Origin: Marinoscillum pacificum
GTDB lineage: Bacteria > Bacteroidota > Bacteroidia > Cytophagales > Cyclobacteriaceae
Assembly (NCBI RefSeq): GCF_024714495.1
Contig: NZ_JAMZMJ010000011.1
Coordinates: 1-64,000 of the forward strand
Length of the DNA stretch: 64,000 nt
Direction of reading: 5' to 3'
A program made the translations under genes and the position numbers. Below the pieces are notes generated by a model that did no database searches, was not told the DNA's origin, and saw only the letters and a program-made list of their open reading frames with translations. This document shows positions 7,362 to 14,149 of the stretch, piece after piece. Position 1 is the stretch's first letter. The number at the start of each line of letters is the position of its first letter.

Positions 7362-7883
7362 ATGCGCTTTGTATTAACATTTATCGGAACTCTCTTATTT
7401 TGGGCAAACTTGAACGCTCAATCCCTGGACGCTTCCTTCGAAATACTCGAACAACTTCCGAACTCTTTTAAGAACAGCGCAACTTCATCTGAATTAACAT
7501 TCAACATTAAAGAAGACTTGAACCCATTTTACCTAGAAGCAGATTTCAACGGACAGGGTAAATTGGATGTAGCCATTTGTATATCCGAACCATCTACGAA
7601 CAAGCAAGGAATTCTAATCCAACATGGTGAAGACCGAACATATTACATTCTTGGAGCCGGAAGAACTTTCAACGATATGGACAATTTCCACTGGATGGAG
7701 GTTTGGAAAGTTTATCGAGAGAAGACGGCTGAACGAACAACATTCACTGCGGATTTTGACATTGAAGGAAGTGAAACAGTAGCTCTCTCGAACGTTGCAA
7801 TTCAGGTTTCATCAAGTGAGAGTTCTTATAACCTAATAACTTGGGACGGAACGAACTACATCTGGATACACACAGGTGAATAA
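7362..7883 (+). CDS. Secreted hypothetical protein, 173 aa (cassette 7)
   Basis: The ATG at 7362 gives the signal peptide MRFVLTFIGTLLFWANLNAQ. An earlier ATG at 7353 lies inside the cassette head and would add three residues. The mature protein has no family I recognise. A stretch FYLEADFNGQGKLDVAICI, with the Asp-x-Asn-x-x-Gly-x-x-Asp spacing, looks like an FG-GAP or calcium-loop element, and IWIHTGE closes the chain. It is probably a small periplasmic beta-rich protein. The TAA at 7881 precedes the tail by four bases. Confidence 0.75.
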   Translation: MRFVLTFIGTLLFWANLNAQSLDASFEILEQLPNSFKNSATSSELTFNIKEDLNPFYLEADFNGQGKLDVAICISEPSTNKQGILIQHGEDRTYYILGAGRTFNDMDNFHWMEVWKVYREKTAERTTFTADFDIEGSETVALSNVAIQVSSSESSYNLITWDGTNYIWIHTGE

Positions 7884-7887
7884 TTAA

Positions 7888-8186
7888 GATACATAACATT
7901 ATGTATGAAATGCATGTGCAACGTGCTGCTAGTTGGCTTCTCTCCTTGCCTTCTCCGCTCATCTGCTGCCGTGATATTGTTAAGGCTTTTTGTGAGTTCA
8001 GCTCGCAGGATTTTTCTCTTTCTTAACGCAGTGCCTCTTTGATACCCGCCATGCCGGCGAGGCAGGCTTTGAAAGCACCCCTTGGCCAGGCGCGACAGAT
8101 AAACTACCTTTATCAGAACTTAAATAAGTCCAGAGCCTCAGTCTGCCTATGCCGGCAGTCAAACGCCATATCTGGGCGATACCACA
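7888..8186 (+). repeat. attC-like site 7 (long type, degenerate 3' core)
   Basis: The tail GATACATAAC (7888-7897) is the perfect reverse complement of its own head at 7350. The next head reads GATACCACA (8178-8186) where GTTACCACA is expected from the tail of cassette 8, so the GTT core has lost its first T. The 3' half contains extra GC-rich palindromic text (GCCATGCCGGCGAGGC near 8048, TGCCTATGCCGGCAG near 8144) that makes it the longest site, 299 bp. Confidence 0.7.
8141..8160. repeat. GC-rich short palindrome inside attC-like site 7
   Basis: The text TGCCTATGCCGGCAG belongs to a family of TGCCGGCAGGCAGG-like palindromes that also occurs at 8048-8067, 10319-10340 and 11222-11240, each time within a cassette spacer. 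It stands out by its GC content from its surroundings. It resembles intergenic REP-like repeats of Cytophagales. Confidence 0.5.
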
Positions 8187-8193
8187 TATACCA

Positions 8194-10221
8194 TTGACAA
8201 AATTCATACTTCTATTCGCTTTATATTGCCAAATGGCAATTGGGCAATGCCAAACATTGATTTCAGGGAGCGTTATAAATAATCAAACCAAACAGCCTAT
8301 TCCATACGTCAACATTGGAATTGCAAACACTGAAGTTGGAACAATTTCTAATGAAGATGGCTCATTTTCCATCAAGATACCTCTAAAGTATTCCGATCAG
8401 GACCTGCTTTTTTCCTCTGTAGGATACATCAGAAAATCATTTCCCGTTTCTTCGATCCCCAACCCTTCAAATAACCTAGTGATTTCACTCAACGAAAATG
8501 TGCTGGAGTTAAGCGAAGTAGAAATAGTCGCCAAATATGAAAAAAAGAAATCAGTTACACTGGGAAATGGTAAGAGCTTATTATTATCCGGGCAACTTCA
8601 CTATGACACTCTCTCGGCTGGCAGTGCCATGGCATTGCTAATCGATAAATCCGATGATAAAAACCTGACATTTCTGAATGAGGCATCCTTATATATTGCA
8701 AAAAATTTATCCCCTGAATTTAAGGTAAGGATGCGCATCATGTCGGTAAACAGTCAAACCAAAAAGCCAGGAGTAGACATACTTACACACCAGGCACTAG
8801 TGACATCAGACATCAAAAAGGGATGGTTGGATTTCGAGATAAAGGATACCCAAATCGTCAAGGAAGATAAATTTTTTCTGGTATTTGAATGGATCATGGA
8901 TAAGGACGATCGGGAATATGTGACCTCTAAATATGAGCAATACATGAAAATGTATCCTGACAGGGTTTCATACGACACGGTAATTATCAACCATGAGAAG
9001 GTAACCATCCCCCGCGTAAGCACGGTAGTTGCCGGAACAGTGTTTGGGGTAAGCAAAACAAAGAAAGACCGTGAGCAGTTCAAGTGTTATTATCGCTCCA
9101 ATAGTTTTGGTGAATGGAAAACATCTTCCGGTATCCTTTCGGCAAAAGTGACATTATCAAATTACCCATCTACAGGAGAATCTGAAACTAAGAAATCACC
9201 GTGTGATGCATTGGCTTGCAAAATCGATAAATGGGCTACAGACTTTCAGAATAAATACAACACACCAGGTTTTCAATTATCGATAGGTAAAACAGACACC
9301 ATCGTTTTTTCTCAAGGCTATGGTTACGCAGATAAAGCCGCTAATATCCTTGTAGACCGACAGACACAATTTCGTATTGCCAGTATCTCAAAAACCATGA
9401 CGTCTGCAGCCATTATGCAGTTACATGCTCAAGGCCTGTTAGACCTGGACACATCCATTCAGACTTATGTACCCACATTCCCCGAAAAACAATACCCCAT
9501 TACTGTAAGGCAAGTGGCCAGTCATTTAAGTGGTATCCGACATTATTATGGAAAAAGCTGGGACGAGATCTTTATCCAACAGCACTACAGCAATTTAAAC
9601 GATGCCTTATCCATTTTTAAAAATGACTCGTTGCAAGTGAATCCAGATACGAAGTTCTTATACTCATCCTATGGTTATATACTTTTAGGTGCTGCTATTG
9701 AAAACATTACTCAACAACCTTACTTGAGTTATATGAAGCAAAACATTTGGGATCTCCTCGGGATGCACGCCACGTATGGGGATGTAGCAGACAGTGTGAT
9801 AGCTCATAAGAGTAAATTTTATTACCTGAACGGTGAGGAGGCAACTCCTTACGACTTAAGCTACTCCTACTCTACGGGAGGATTACTTTCTACAAGTGAT
9901 GATCTGACTAAATTCGGACTGGCAATTACCCAAGATTATTTCCTGGGTCAAGAAACGAAAAGCCTCATTTTTCAAGACCAAATGACTTCTGATAGGCGAA
10001 CGGTGGGATACGGATTAGGGTGGTATGTAGAAGAAAATATTAATAACAAAAGAATTTGGTTTCATACAGGAGAATTACCTTCTTCCGGTTCCATATTGGT
10101 TATATTTCCAGATCAGGAAATTGTCATTGCGCTGCTAGCTAACTCTCCAATAGTCTCCGATACTCAAGATAATTTTTTTGAGGATATGATGCAGTTGGAA
10201 AAACTAGTTGAATCGGAATAA
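8194..10221 (+). CDS. Secreted serine beta-lactamase-family hydrolase with CarboxypepD-reg domain (cassette 8)
   Basis: I place the start at the TTG at 8194, eight bases after the cassette head, because it opens a signal peptide (LTKFILLFALYCQMAIGQC). The upstream ATG at 8149 lies within the attC-like site. Of 675 residues, about 20-100 form a carboxypeptidase-regulatory-like beta domain (ISGSVINNQTKQPIPYVNIGI, EDGSFSIKIP). A unique beta region of roughly 230 residues follows. The C-terminal ~330 residues are a beta-lactamase/class C penicillin-binding fold, with SISK as the nucleophile motif, YSSYGY in place of the usual Y-x-N, and FHTGE as the third motif. It probably hydrolyses a peptide or ester substrate in the periplasm. 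The Asn-to-Ser change makes true beta-lactamase activity doubtful. Confidence 0.88.
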   Translation: MTKFILLFALYCQMAIGQCQTLISGSVINNQTKQPIPYVNIGIANTEVGTISNEDGSFSIKIPLKYSDQDLLFSSVGYIRKSFPVSSIPNPSNNLVISLNENVLELSEVEIVAKYEKKKSVTLGNGKSLLLSGQLHYDTLSAGSAMALLIDKSDDKNLTFLNEASLYIAKNLSPEFKVRMRIMSVNSQTKKPGVDILTHQALVTSDIKKGWLDFEIKDTQIVKEDKFFLVFEWIMDKDDREYVTSKYEQYMKMYPDRVSYDTVIINHEKVTIPRVSTVVAGTVFGVSKTKKDREQFKCYYRSNSFGEWKTSSGILSAKVTLSNYPSTGESETKKSPCDALACKIDKWATDFQNKYNTPGFQLSIGKTDTIVFSQGYGYADKAANILVDRQTQFRIASISKTMTSAAIMQLHAQGLLDLDTSIQTYVPTFPEKQYPITVRQVASHLSGIRHYYGKSWDEIFIQQHYSNLNDALSIFKNDSLQVNPDTKFLYSSYGYILLGAAIENITQQPYLSYMKQNIWDLLGMHATYGDVADSVIAHKSKFYYLNGEEATPYDLSYSYSTGGLLSTSDDLTKFGLAITQDYFLGQETKSLIFQDQMTSDRRTVGYGLGWYVEENINNKRIWFHTGELPSSGSILVIFPDQEIVIALLANSPIVSDTQDNFFEDMMQLEKLVESE

Positions 10222-10226
10222 AAACT

Positions 10227-10369
10227 TGTGGTAACACACACTAAAATGAATTTGCGAACAGAGCGATTTGAAAGGACATTACGAACTGAATTTCTTTACA
10301 GCTCCTAGCAACTTGGACGCCTGTCTGCCGACAGGCAGGCATACTTATTTTAGTTGGTCATTAGCTGTT
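10227..10369 (+). repeat. attC-like site 8 (degenerate)
   Basis: The tail TGTGGTAAC (10227-10235) matches the reverse complement of its own head at 8178 in 8 of 9 bases. The closing head is ATTAGCTGTT (10360-10369), where the first base of GTT is changed to A. The 143-bp spacer is shorter than the long family and keeps only its end (TATTTTAGTTGGTC). It contains a perfect GC-rich hairpin at 10319-10336. Confidence 0.6.
10319..10336. repeat. Perfect GC-rich hairpin in attC-like site 8
   Basis: GCCTGTC (10319-10325) and GACAGGC (10330-10336) form a 7-bp stem around TGCC, and the motif continues as AGGC. It is a member of the GGCAGGC palindrome family also seen at 8144 and 11222. It could serve as the tip of the folded site or as a separate nested repeat. 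Confidence 0.6.
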
Positions 10370-10384
10370 TTTGTGACATTGAAT

Positions 10385-11080
10385 ATGATAAACTCAGAAT
10401 TTGATATAGCATCATTAAGCAATTTGCTTGTTACCATTCCGAAAGGATCGGTCAAAATGAGGGATGACCGAACAAATGAAGCTTGGTGCATTGATGTAGA
10501 TTCATTTGAACTCTGCAAATTCCCAACAACTCAAGAAATTTATAAAGCAGTAACGGATGAAAGTCCTTCAACATTCAAAGGTGACCGATTACCAGTAGAA
10601 ACAGTTTCTTGGATAGAGGCTGTGAAGTTCTGTAATACCCTATCCGAATTAACAGATAAGGATAAATGTTATGAGGTTGATTTAGATTCAGAGAAAGTAA
10701 CAATGAATTTACTAGCAAATGGATTTAGACTCCCGACAGAAGCAGAATGGCAACATGCTTGCCAAGCTGGAACTAAAAACATTAGGCATGGAGATGTTGA
10801 AGAAGTTGCCTGGTTTAAACACAACTCTAACAATCAGACTCAGGAAGTTGGACAAAAGAAACCTAACGAATGGGGACTTCATGACATGCTAGGGAATGTT
10901 TGGGAATGGTGCTCCGATATATACGATGAAACAGTTTACGGCTCTTATCGCGTGTTTCGTGGTGGTGGCTGGTGCGATCAAGAAAGAAGCGTCATGGCGA
11001 CAACTCGAAGAAGAAGTCATCCCTTTTCTTTTAAAATTGATGATTTAGGATTCAGGGTAGCAACAAACTCAAAGAAATAA
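10385..11080 (+). CDS. FGE/SUMF1-fold protein lacking the catalytic cysteines (cassette 9)
   Basis: The start is set at the ATG at 10385 (MINSEFDIASLSN), 15 bases after the cassette head. The frame upstream belongs to the attC-like site. The 231 residues follow the formylglycine-generating-enzyme/sulfatase-modifying factor fold: VETVSWIEAVKFCNTLSE, FRLPTEAEWQHACQAG, NEWGLHDMLGNVWEWCSDIY, FRGGGWCDQ and the final LGFRVATNS. In true FGE the stretch after the GGS(W) motif holds the redox Cys pair. Here it reads RSVMATTRRRSHP without Cys, so enzymatic oxidation is unlikely. Such folds are also used as binding scaffolds. There is no signal peptide. Confident for the fold, unsure of role. Confidence 0.88.
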   Translation: MINSEFDIASLSNLLVTIPKGSVKMRDDRTNEAWCIDVDSFELCKFPTTQEIYKAVTDESPSTFKGDRLPVETVSWIEAVKFCNTLSELTDKDKCYEVDLDSEKVTMNLLANGFRLPTEAEWQHACQAGTKNIRHGDVEEVAWFKHNSNNQTQEVGQKKPNEWGLHDMLGNVWEWCSDIYDETVYGSYRVFRGGGWCDQERSVMATTRRRSHPFSFKIDDLGFRVATNSKK

Positions 11081-11081
11081 C

Positions 11082-11334
11082 AACAGCTAAGGATATGTAT
11101 AAGGCATGTGCTTATGTCCTTTCCACAAATTGTATTTAAACTCGCCCGTGAGTCTGCCACCGAGATAGTTTTGTGCTTTTTGGAAGCTTCAGCTTGCGTG
11201 AGTTTTTGATTTTGAGAACTTGCCTAGCCGGCAGGCAGGCGTTATGAGCTTCCCGTTGCCGGACACGAAAGATTTCACTATTTTAGTGTAATCACCATTT
11301 GCGGACATACGCGCGATAGCTGGTCGATATCAGC
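11082..11334 (+). repeat. attC-like site 9 (long type, mutated cores)
   Basis: The tail AACAGCTAA (11082-11090) matches the reverse complement of its own head at 10360 over nine bases, although the C expected after it is a G. The next head is GATATCAGC (11326-11334), again with GTT changed to GAT. The last part, GCGGACATACGCGCGATAGCTGGTC, is nearly identical to that of site 6. A TGCCTAGCCGGCAGGCAGGC palindrome sits at 11221-11240. Confidence 0.7.
11222..11240. repeat. GC-rich palindrome in attC-like site 9
   Basis: GCCTAGCCGGCAGGCAGGC contains the self-complementary GCCGGC core flanked by TGCCT and AGGCA. It is another copy of the short GC-rich repeat found in sites 7 and 8, and absent from sites 1-6. 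Confidence 0.5.
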
Positions 11335-11343
11335 AAAGACTCC

Positions 11344-12861
11344 ATGAAATATTTTGCTTATTTTACCTTGACCATTTTGCTATCGAATTGCAACCCAAAC
11401 ATTTATTCTGCAAAAGATTTCTACTCAAACGGTCAACCACGATTCAAAGGCAAGTACATTGAATGTCAAGCGAACGATCCCAACCATCCTCAAATAATTG
11501 TCAATGAAAAAAAGAAGTTTGGCGAATGGAGATCATTTTATCAAAATGGAAACTTAAAAGAAATCCGACACTACACGAAAAAAATAAGCAACTGTCAAAC
11601 TGATATTTTAAAAGAAGGAATTTGGAAATATTACAATCAGGATGGAGCTCTTTATCTAACAGAGATGTATAGAAACGATTCATTGTTTCACTCAGAGGTT
11701 GATATTTATGAGGGATTGAATCTGATTGGGAAAGTGATTAAGAGTGAATTTTCAGCTGATTCAGTCATTATGAACATATCCCAAAAGACCAATCAACTTA
11801 TTTCAAACTCTAGCTTTGAGTGGTATTATTTCAAGCCGATATTTCTTGCTAATAATGGATATGATCAGATAGAATCACTAATTCCAGGTTGGTATTCTCC
11901 AGATAAAGCAACACCTGACTATTACAACTCCTTTAGATCTGTCGAAGGTGTACCACGCCATTTTCAATCAATAGAACAAACTAATGATGGATATGTGGGA
12001 TTAATGCTCTATTTGGGAGAAAGAAGTAATCAATATTATTTATCGCCAGACTATACAGAAACTTTACAAACAAAACTTTTGAAGCCGCTACAAAAAGGTG
12101 AAACTTATTGTTTCAAAATCAGAGTTCGGCTATCAATAAATTCAGGCTTTTCAATAAACAAATTAGGTGTTTTATTTTCTGAAAAAGCTATCGCTTTTGA
12201 AAACACAAAATCGTTAGACTCGGCAAGCATCTCTTTTACCGATGATCTGCTCTATGAAAATACTTGGGGCACTTTATGTTCAAACTTCATAGCTACTGGA
12301 AGTGAGCACTATCTGACGATTGGAAGATTTGCATCTACCGACAATTTAAACATTAGGCCACATTCCTTCAGATATAGAAGTCCATTAAACATTAATGAAT
12401 CAGCATATTACTTATTGGATGATATCGAGTTATATGAAACTAACGACAGCACCGAATGCCGGTGCGAAACTTCAAATGTCTTCGTTGAAACAGAACCTAC
12501 AAATGCCCCAGTCGAATTCACTATTGGAGATACAATAACACTGAGCAATATTCTATTCGAATTTGATAGCCACCAACTGAATCCAAATTCCTTCAATGAA
12601 CTTCGTCGATTAGCTGAATACATGCATGCATCTCCTGAAACTAAAATTGAAATTACAGGACATACGGATAATGTAGGTAATGATGAATATAACCTTAAAC
12701 TGTCTAAACAAAGAGCAAATGAAGTTGCCCATTGGCTCGTGGTAAATGGAATTGATAAGGACCGAATTAAATCAAAAGGAGTCGGAAATAAATATCCTAT
12801 TGATCTAAACATAGCTAATTCGGAAAGTAACCGACGTGTTGAAATTTTAATAACTCTTTAA
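11344..12861 (+). CDS. OmpA-family lipoprotein with MORN-like N-terminus (cassette 10)
   Basis: The 505-residue protein starts at the ATG at 11344 with a lipoprotein-type signal (FTLTILLSNCNPN, lipid Cys near residue 18). Residues about 25-120 carry MORN-variant repeats (FYSNGQPRFKGKY, FYQNGNLKEIRHY, YYNQDGALYLTEMY), typical of toxin-immunity or surface proteins of this phylum. Residues about 150-375 resemble a carbohydrate-binding-like beta domain. The C-terminus (about 395-505) is an OmpA peptidoglycan-binding domain (ILFEFDSHQLNPNSFNELRRLA, ITGHTDNVGNDEYNLKLSKQRA, RRVEILI). It likely sits in the outer membrane and holds peptidoglycan. It is the last cassette before the array fades out. Confidence 0.88.
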   Translation: MKYFAYFTLTILLSNCNPNIYSAKDFYSNGQPRFKGKYIECQANDPNHPQIIVNEKKKFGEWRSFYQNGNLKEIRHYTKKISNCQTDILKEGIWKYYNQDGALYLTEMYRNDSLFHSEVDIYEGLNLIGKVIKSEFSADSVIMNISQKTNQLISNSSFEWYYFKPIFLANNGYDQIESLIPGWYSPDKATPDYYNSFRSVEGVPRHFQSIEQTNDGYVGLMLYLGERSNQYYLSPDYTETLQTKLLKPLQKGETYCFKIRVRLSINSGFSINKLGVLFSEKAIAFENTKSLDSASISFTDDLLYENTWGTLCSNFIATGSEHYLTIGRFASTDNLNIRPHSFRYRSPLNINESAYYLLDDIELYETNDSTECRCETSNVFVETEPTNAPVEFTIGDTITLSNILFEFDSHQLNPNSFNELRRLAEYMHASPETKIEITGHTDNVGNDEYNLKLSKQRANEVAHWLVVNGIDKDRIKSKGVGNKYPIDLNIANSESNRRVEILITL

Positions 12862-12866
12862 CTAAG

Positions 12867-12980
12867 GCTGATAGCAGTTGCTAAGCCTAATAGGCTTACT
12901 TAATTGTTGGTAATGAACATCTGAATCAGATACTTTTAAAATACTTGAAAGGTTAAGCAGAGTGGGCTAGCGATATCCAT
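12867..12980 (+). repeat. attC-like site 10 (short type, last of array)
   Basis: The tail GCTGATAGC (12867-12875) matches the reverse complement of its own head at 11326 in 8 of 9 bases, with the AAC core changed to AGC. The site follows the short layout of site 2 (GGCTTACTTAATTGTTGGTAATGA, AATCAGATAC, ACTTGAAAGGTTAAGC). It ends in CTAGCGATATCC, where GTT would be expected at 12972-12974. Both cores are thus altered. Confidence 0.7.
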
Positions 12981-13110
12981 TGTCAAATCAAGCCATTTCT
13001 GCTTTTTAGTGCATTTTATCAGAGATCAAAAGATTATTCATCATCAATCAACTTTATCTCTACCATATCCATACTCTTCATAACTTTGCATCTCATTAGA
13101 AGCAAGTGAA
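12981..13110. other. Intergenic end of the array with a decayed attC-like fragment
   Basis: The text GCTTTTTAGTGCATTTTATCAG near 13009-13031 resembles the 3' part of the long attC-like sites (CTACTTTAGTGCTATTCACCAG in site 6) but lacks the arms and core. It looks like the remnant of a further site or cassette that was lost. The rest presumably holds the rlmF promoter; no clear -33/-7 pair was seen. Confidence 0.35.
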
Positions 13111-14070
13111 ATGAAGAAGAAGGATCTAAAAAAGCAGGCACCAGGATTACATAAACGTAACAAACATCAGGGATCCTATGATTTTGATGCACTAACATCT
13201 GCTTATCCAGAGCTCAGCAATCACTTGCGTAAAAACCCAAAAGGTGAAGACACTATTGATTTTGCGAATGCAGAAAGTGTAAAAGCACTCAATACAGCAC
13301 TGCTTAAATCACAATATGGTATCGGCTACTGGGACATCCCTAAAAACTACCTGACCCCTCCCATTCCTGGACGAGCAGATTATATCCATCACATTGCTCA
13401 GTGGCTCTCTCGCGACAACTCTGGCAAACTAGCCGCTGGTTCGCATATCAAATGCCTGGATATCGGAACAGGAGCAAGTCTAATTTATCCGATCATTGGT
13501 GTTTCTGACTATGACTGGACATTTGTTGCATCAGACATTGATTCCAAATCAATAGAATCAGCTCAGAAAATCATTGATGAAAATCCACATCTCAAGGAAC
13601 GCGTGGAGTTACGACACCAGCCAGAGCCTTCGGACACCCTGTATGGCGTATTGCAACCAAAGGATCGCTTTGATGTGGTGATATGCAACCCACCTTTTCA
13701 TAGCTCTGCAGAAGAAGCTATGGAGGCATCAACCAGGAAGGTAAGAAACCTAACTGGTAAGAATATCAAGCAGCCAAAACTCAACTTTGCCGGGATGCCT
13801 AACGAATTATGGTGTGAAGGTGGAGAAGTACAATTCATCCAGAACTATGTCCGACAGAGTAGCAAGTTTGCAAAATCATGCTTGTGGTACTCTACCCTGG
13901 TCTCTAAAGACTCCAATGTCAAATCAGTGTACCAGGCACTTAGCAAGTATAAACCTGAGCAGGTACAGTCCATCCAAATGGGACAGGGAAACAAAGTCAG
14001 CCGCCTGGTTACCTGGACGTTCTTAACTCAAGAACAGCAGAAGCAATGGAAACTGAACAGATGGAAATAA
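13111..14070 (+). CDS. rlmF: 23S rRNA (adenine(1618)-N(6))-methyltransferase
   Basis: The 319-residue protein matches RlmF in length and order of motifs. It has a basic N-terminus with HKRNKHQGSYDFDAL, a long YPEL-containing region, GIGYWDIPKNYLTPPIPGRADYIHHIA, the SAM-binding LDIGTGASLIYP, VASDIDSKSIESA, and the N6-adenine methyltransferase motif VICNPPFHSS. It methylates A1618 of 23S rRNA in the cytoplasm using S-adenosylmethionine. It is an ordinary chromosomal gene and marks the right border of the cassette array. It stands alone, convergent with the BlaR-type gene, with a shared hairpin between them at 14101. Confidence 0.95.
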   Translation: MKKKDLKKQAPGLHKRNKHQGSYDFDALTSAYPELSNHLRKNPKGEDTIDFANAESVKALNTALLKSQYGIGYWDIPKNYLTPPIPGRADYIHHIAQWLSRDNSGKLAAGSHIKCLDIGTGASLIYPIIGVSDYDWTFVASDIDSKSIESAQKIIDENPHLKERVELRHQPEPSDTLYGVLQPKDRFDVVICNPPFHSSAEEAMEASTRKVRNLTGKNIKQPKLNFAGMPNELWCEGGEVQFIQNYVRQSSKFAKSCLWYSTLVSKDSNVKSVYQALSKYKPEQVQSIQMGQGNKVSRLVTWTFLTQEQQKQWKLNRWK

Positions 14071-14100
14071 ATTGAATTTCTTCTTTAACTAGAATATAAA

Positions 14101-14126
14101 GTAAAGGCTCCAAATGGAGCCTTTAC
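14101..14126. terminator. Hairpin between convergent rlmF and BlaR-type genes
   Basis: GTAAAGGCTCC and GGAGCCTTTAC form a perfect 11-bp stem with an AAAT loop. A run of T is weak on either side. The position between two converging genes suggests a bidirectional terminator. Confidence 0.7.
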
Positions 14127-14149
14127 GTCTATTAGTCAATCATTACTGG

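Larger units (their letters stand above)
1660..12980 (+). mobile_element. Integron-like array of ten single-gene cassettes
   Basis: Ten genes, all on the + strand, alternate with hairpin-forming spacers of 114-299 bp. Each cassette starts with a head of 9-12 bases whose reverse complement (the tail) is found just after, or overlapping, the stop codon of the same cassette. Heads are at 1660, 2521, 3818, 4534, 5574, 6660, 7350, 8178, 10360 and 11326. Tails are at 2277, 3706, 4303, 5346, 6431, 7119, 7888, 10227, 11082 and 12867. Six pairs match perfectly over 10-12 bases and four match 8/9 or 9/10. Intact heads begin GTT and tails end AAC, like integron R' and R'' cores. The spacers add inner inverted repeats like L and L'. 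The array ends against rlmF. Confidence 0.85.

Noticed and set aside
8149-8193. ATG start for the beta-lactamase-family gene within the spacer
   Set aside because: It would put the first codons upstream of the cassette head, and the TTG at 8194 opens the signal peptide.
2277-12980. Repeated spacers as a CRISPR array
   Set aside because: Repeats are 114-299 bp, differ from each other, and the sequences between them are protein genes; no short identical repeats with unique spacers and no cas genes are present.
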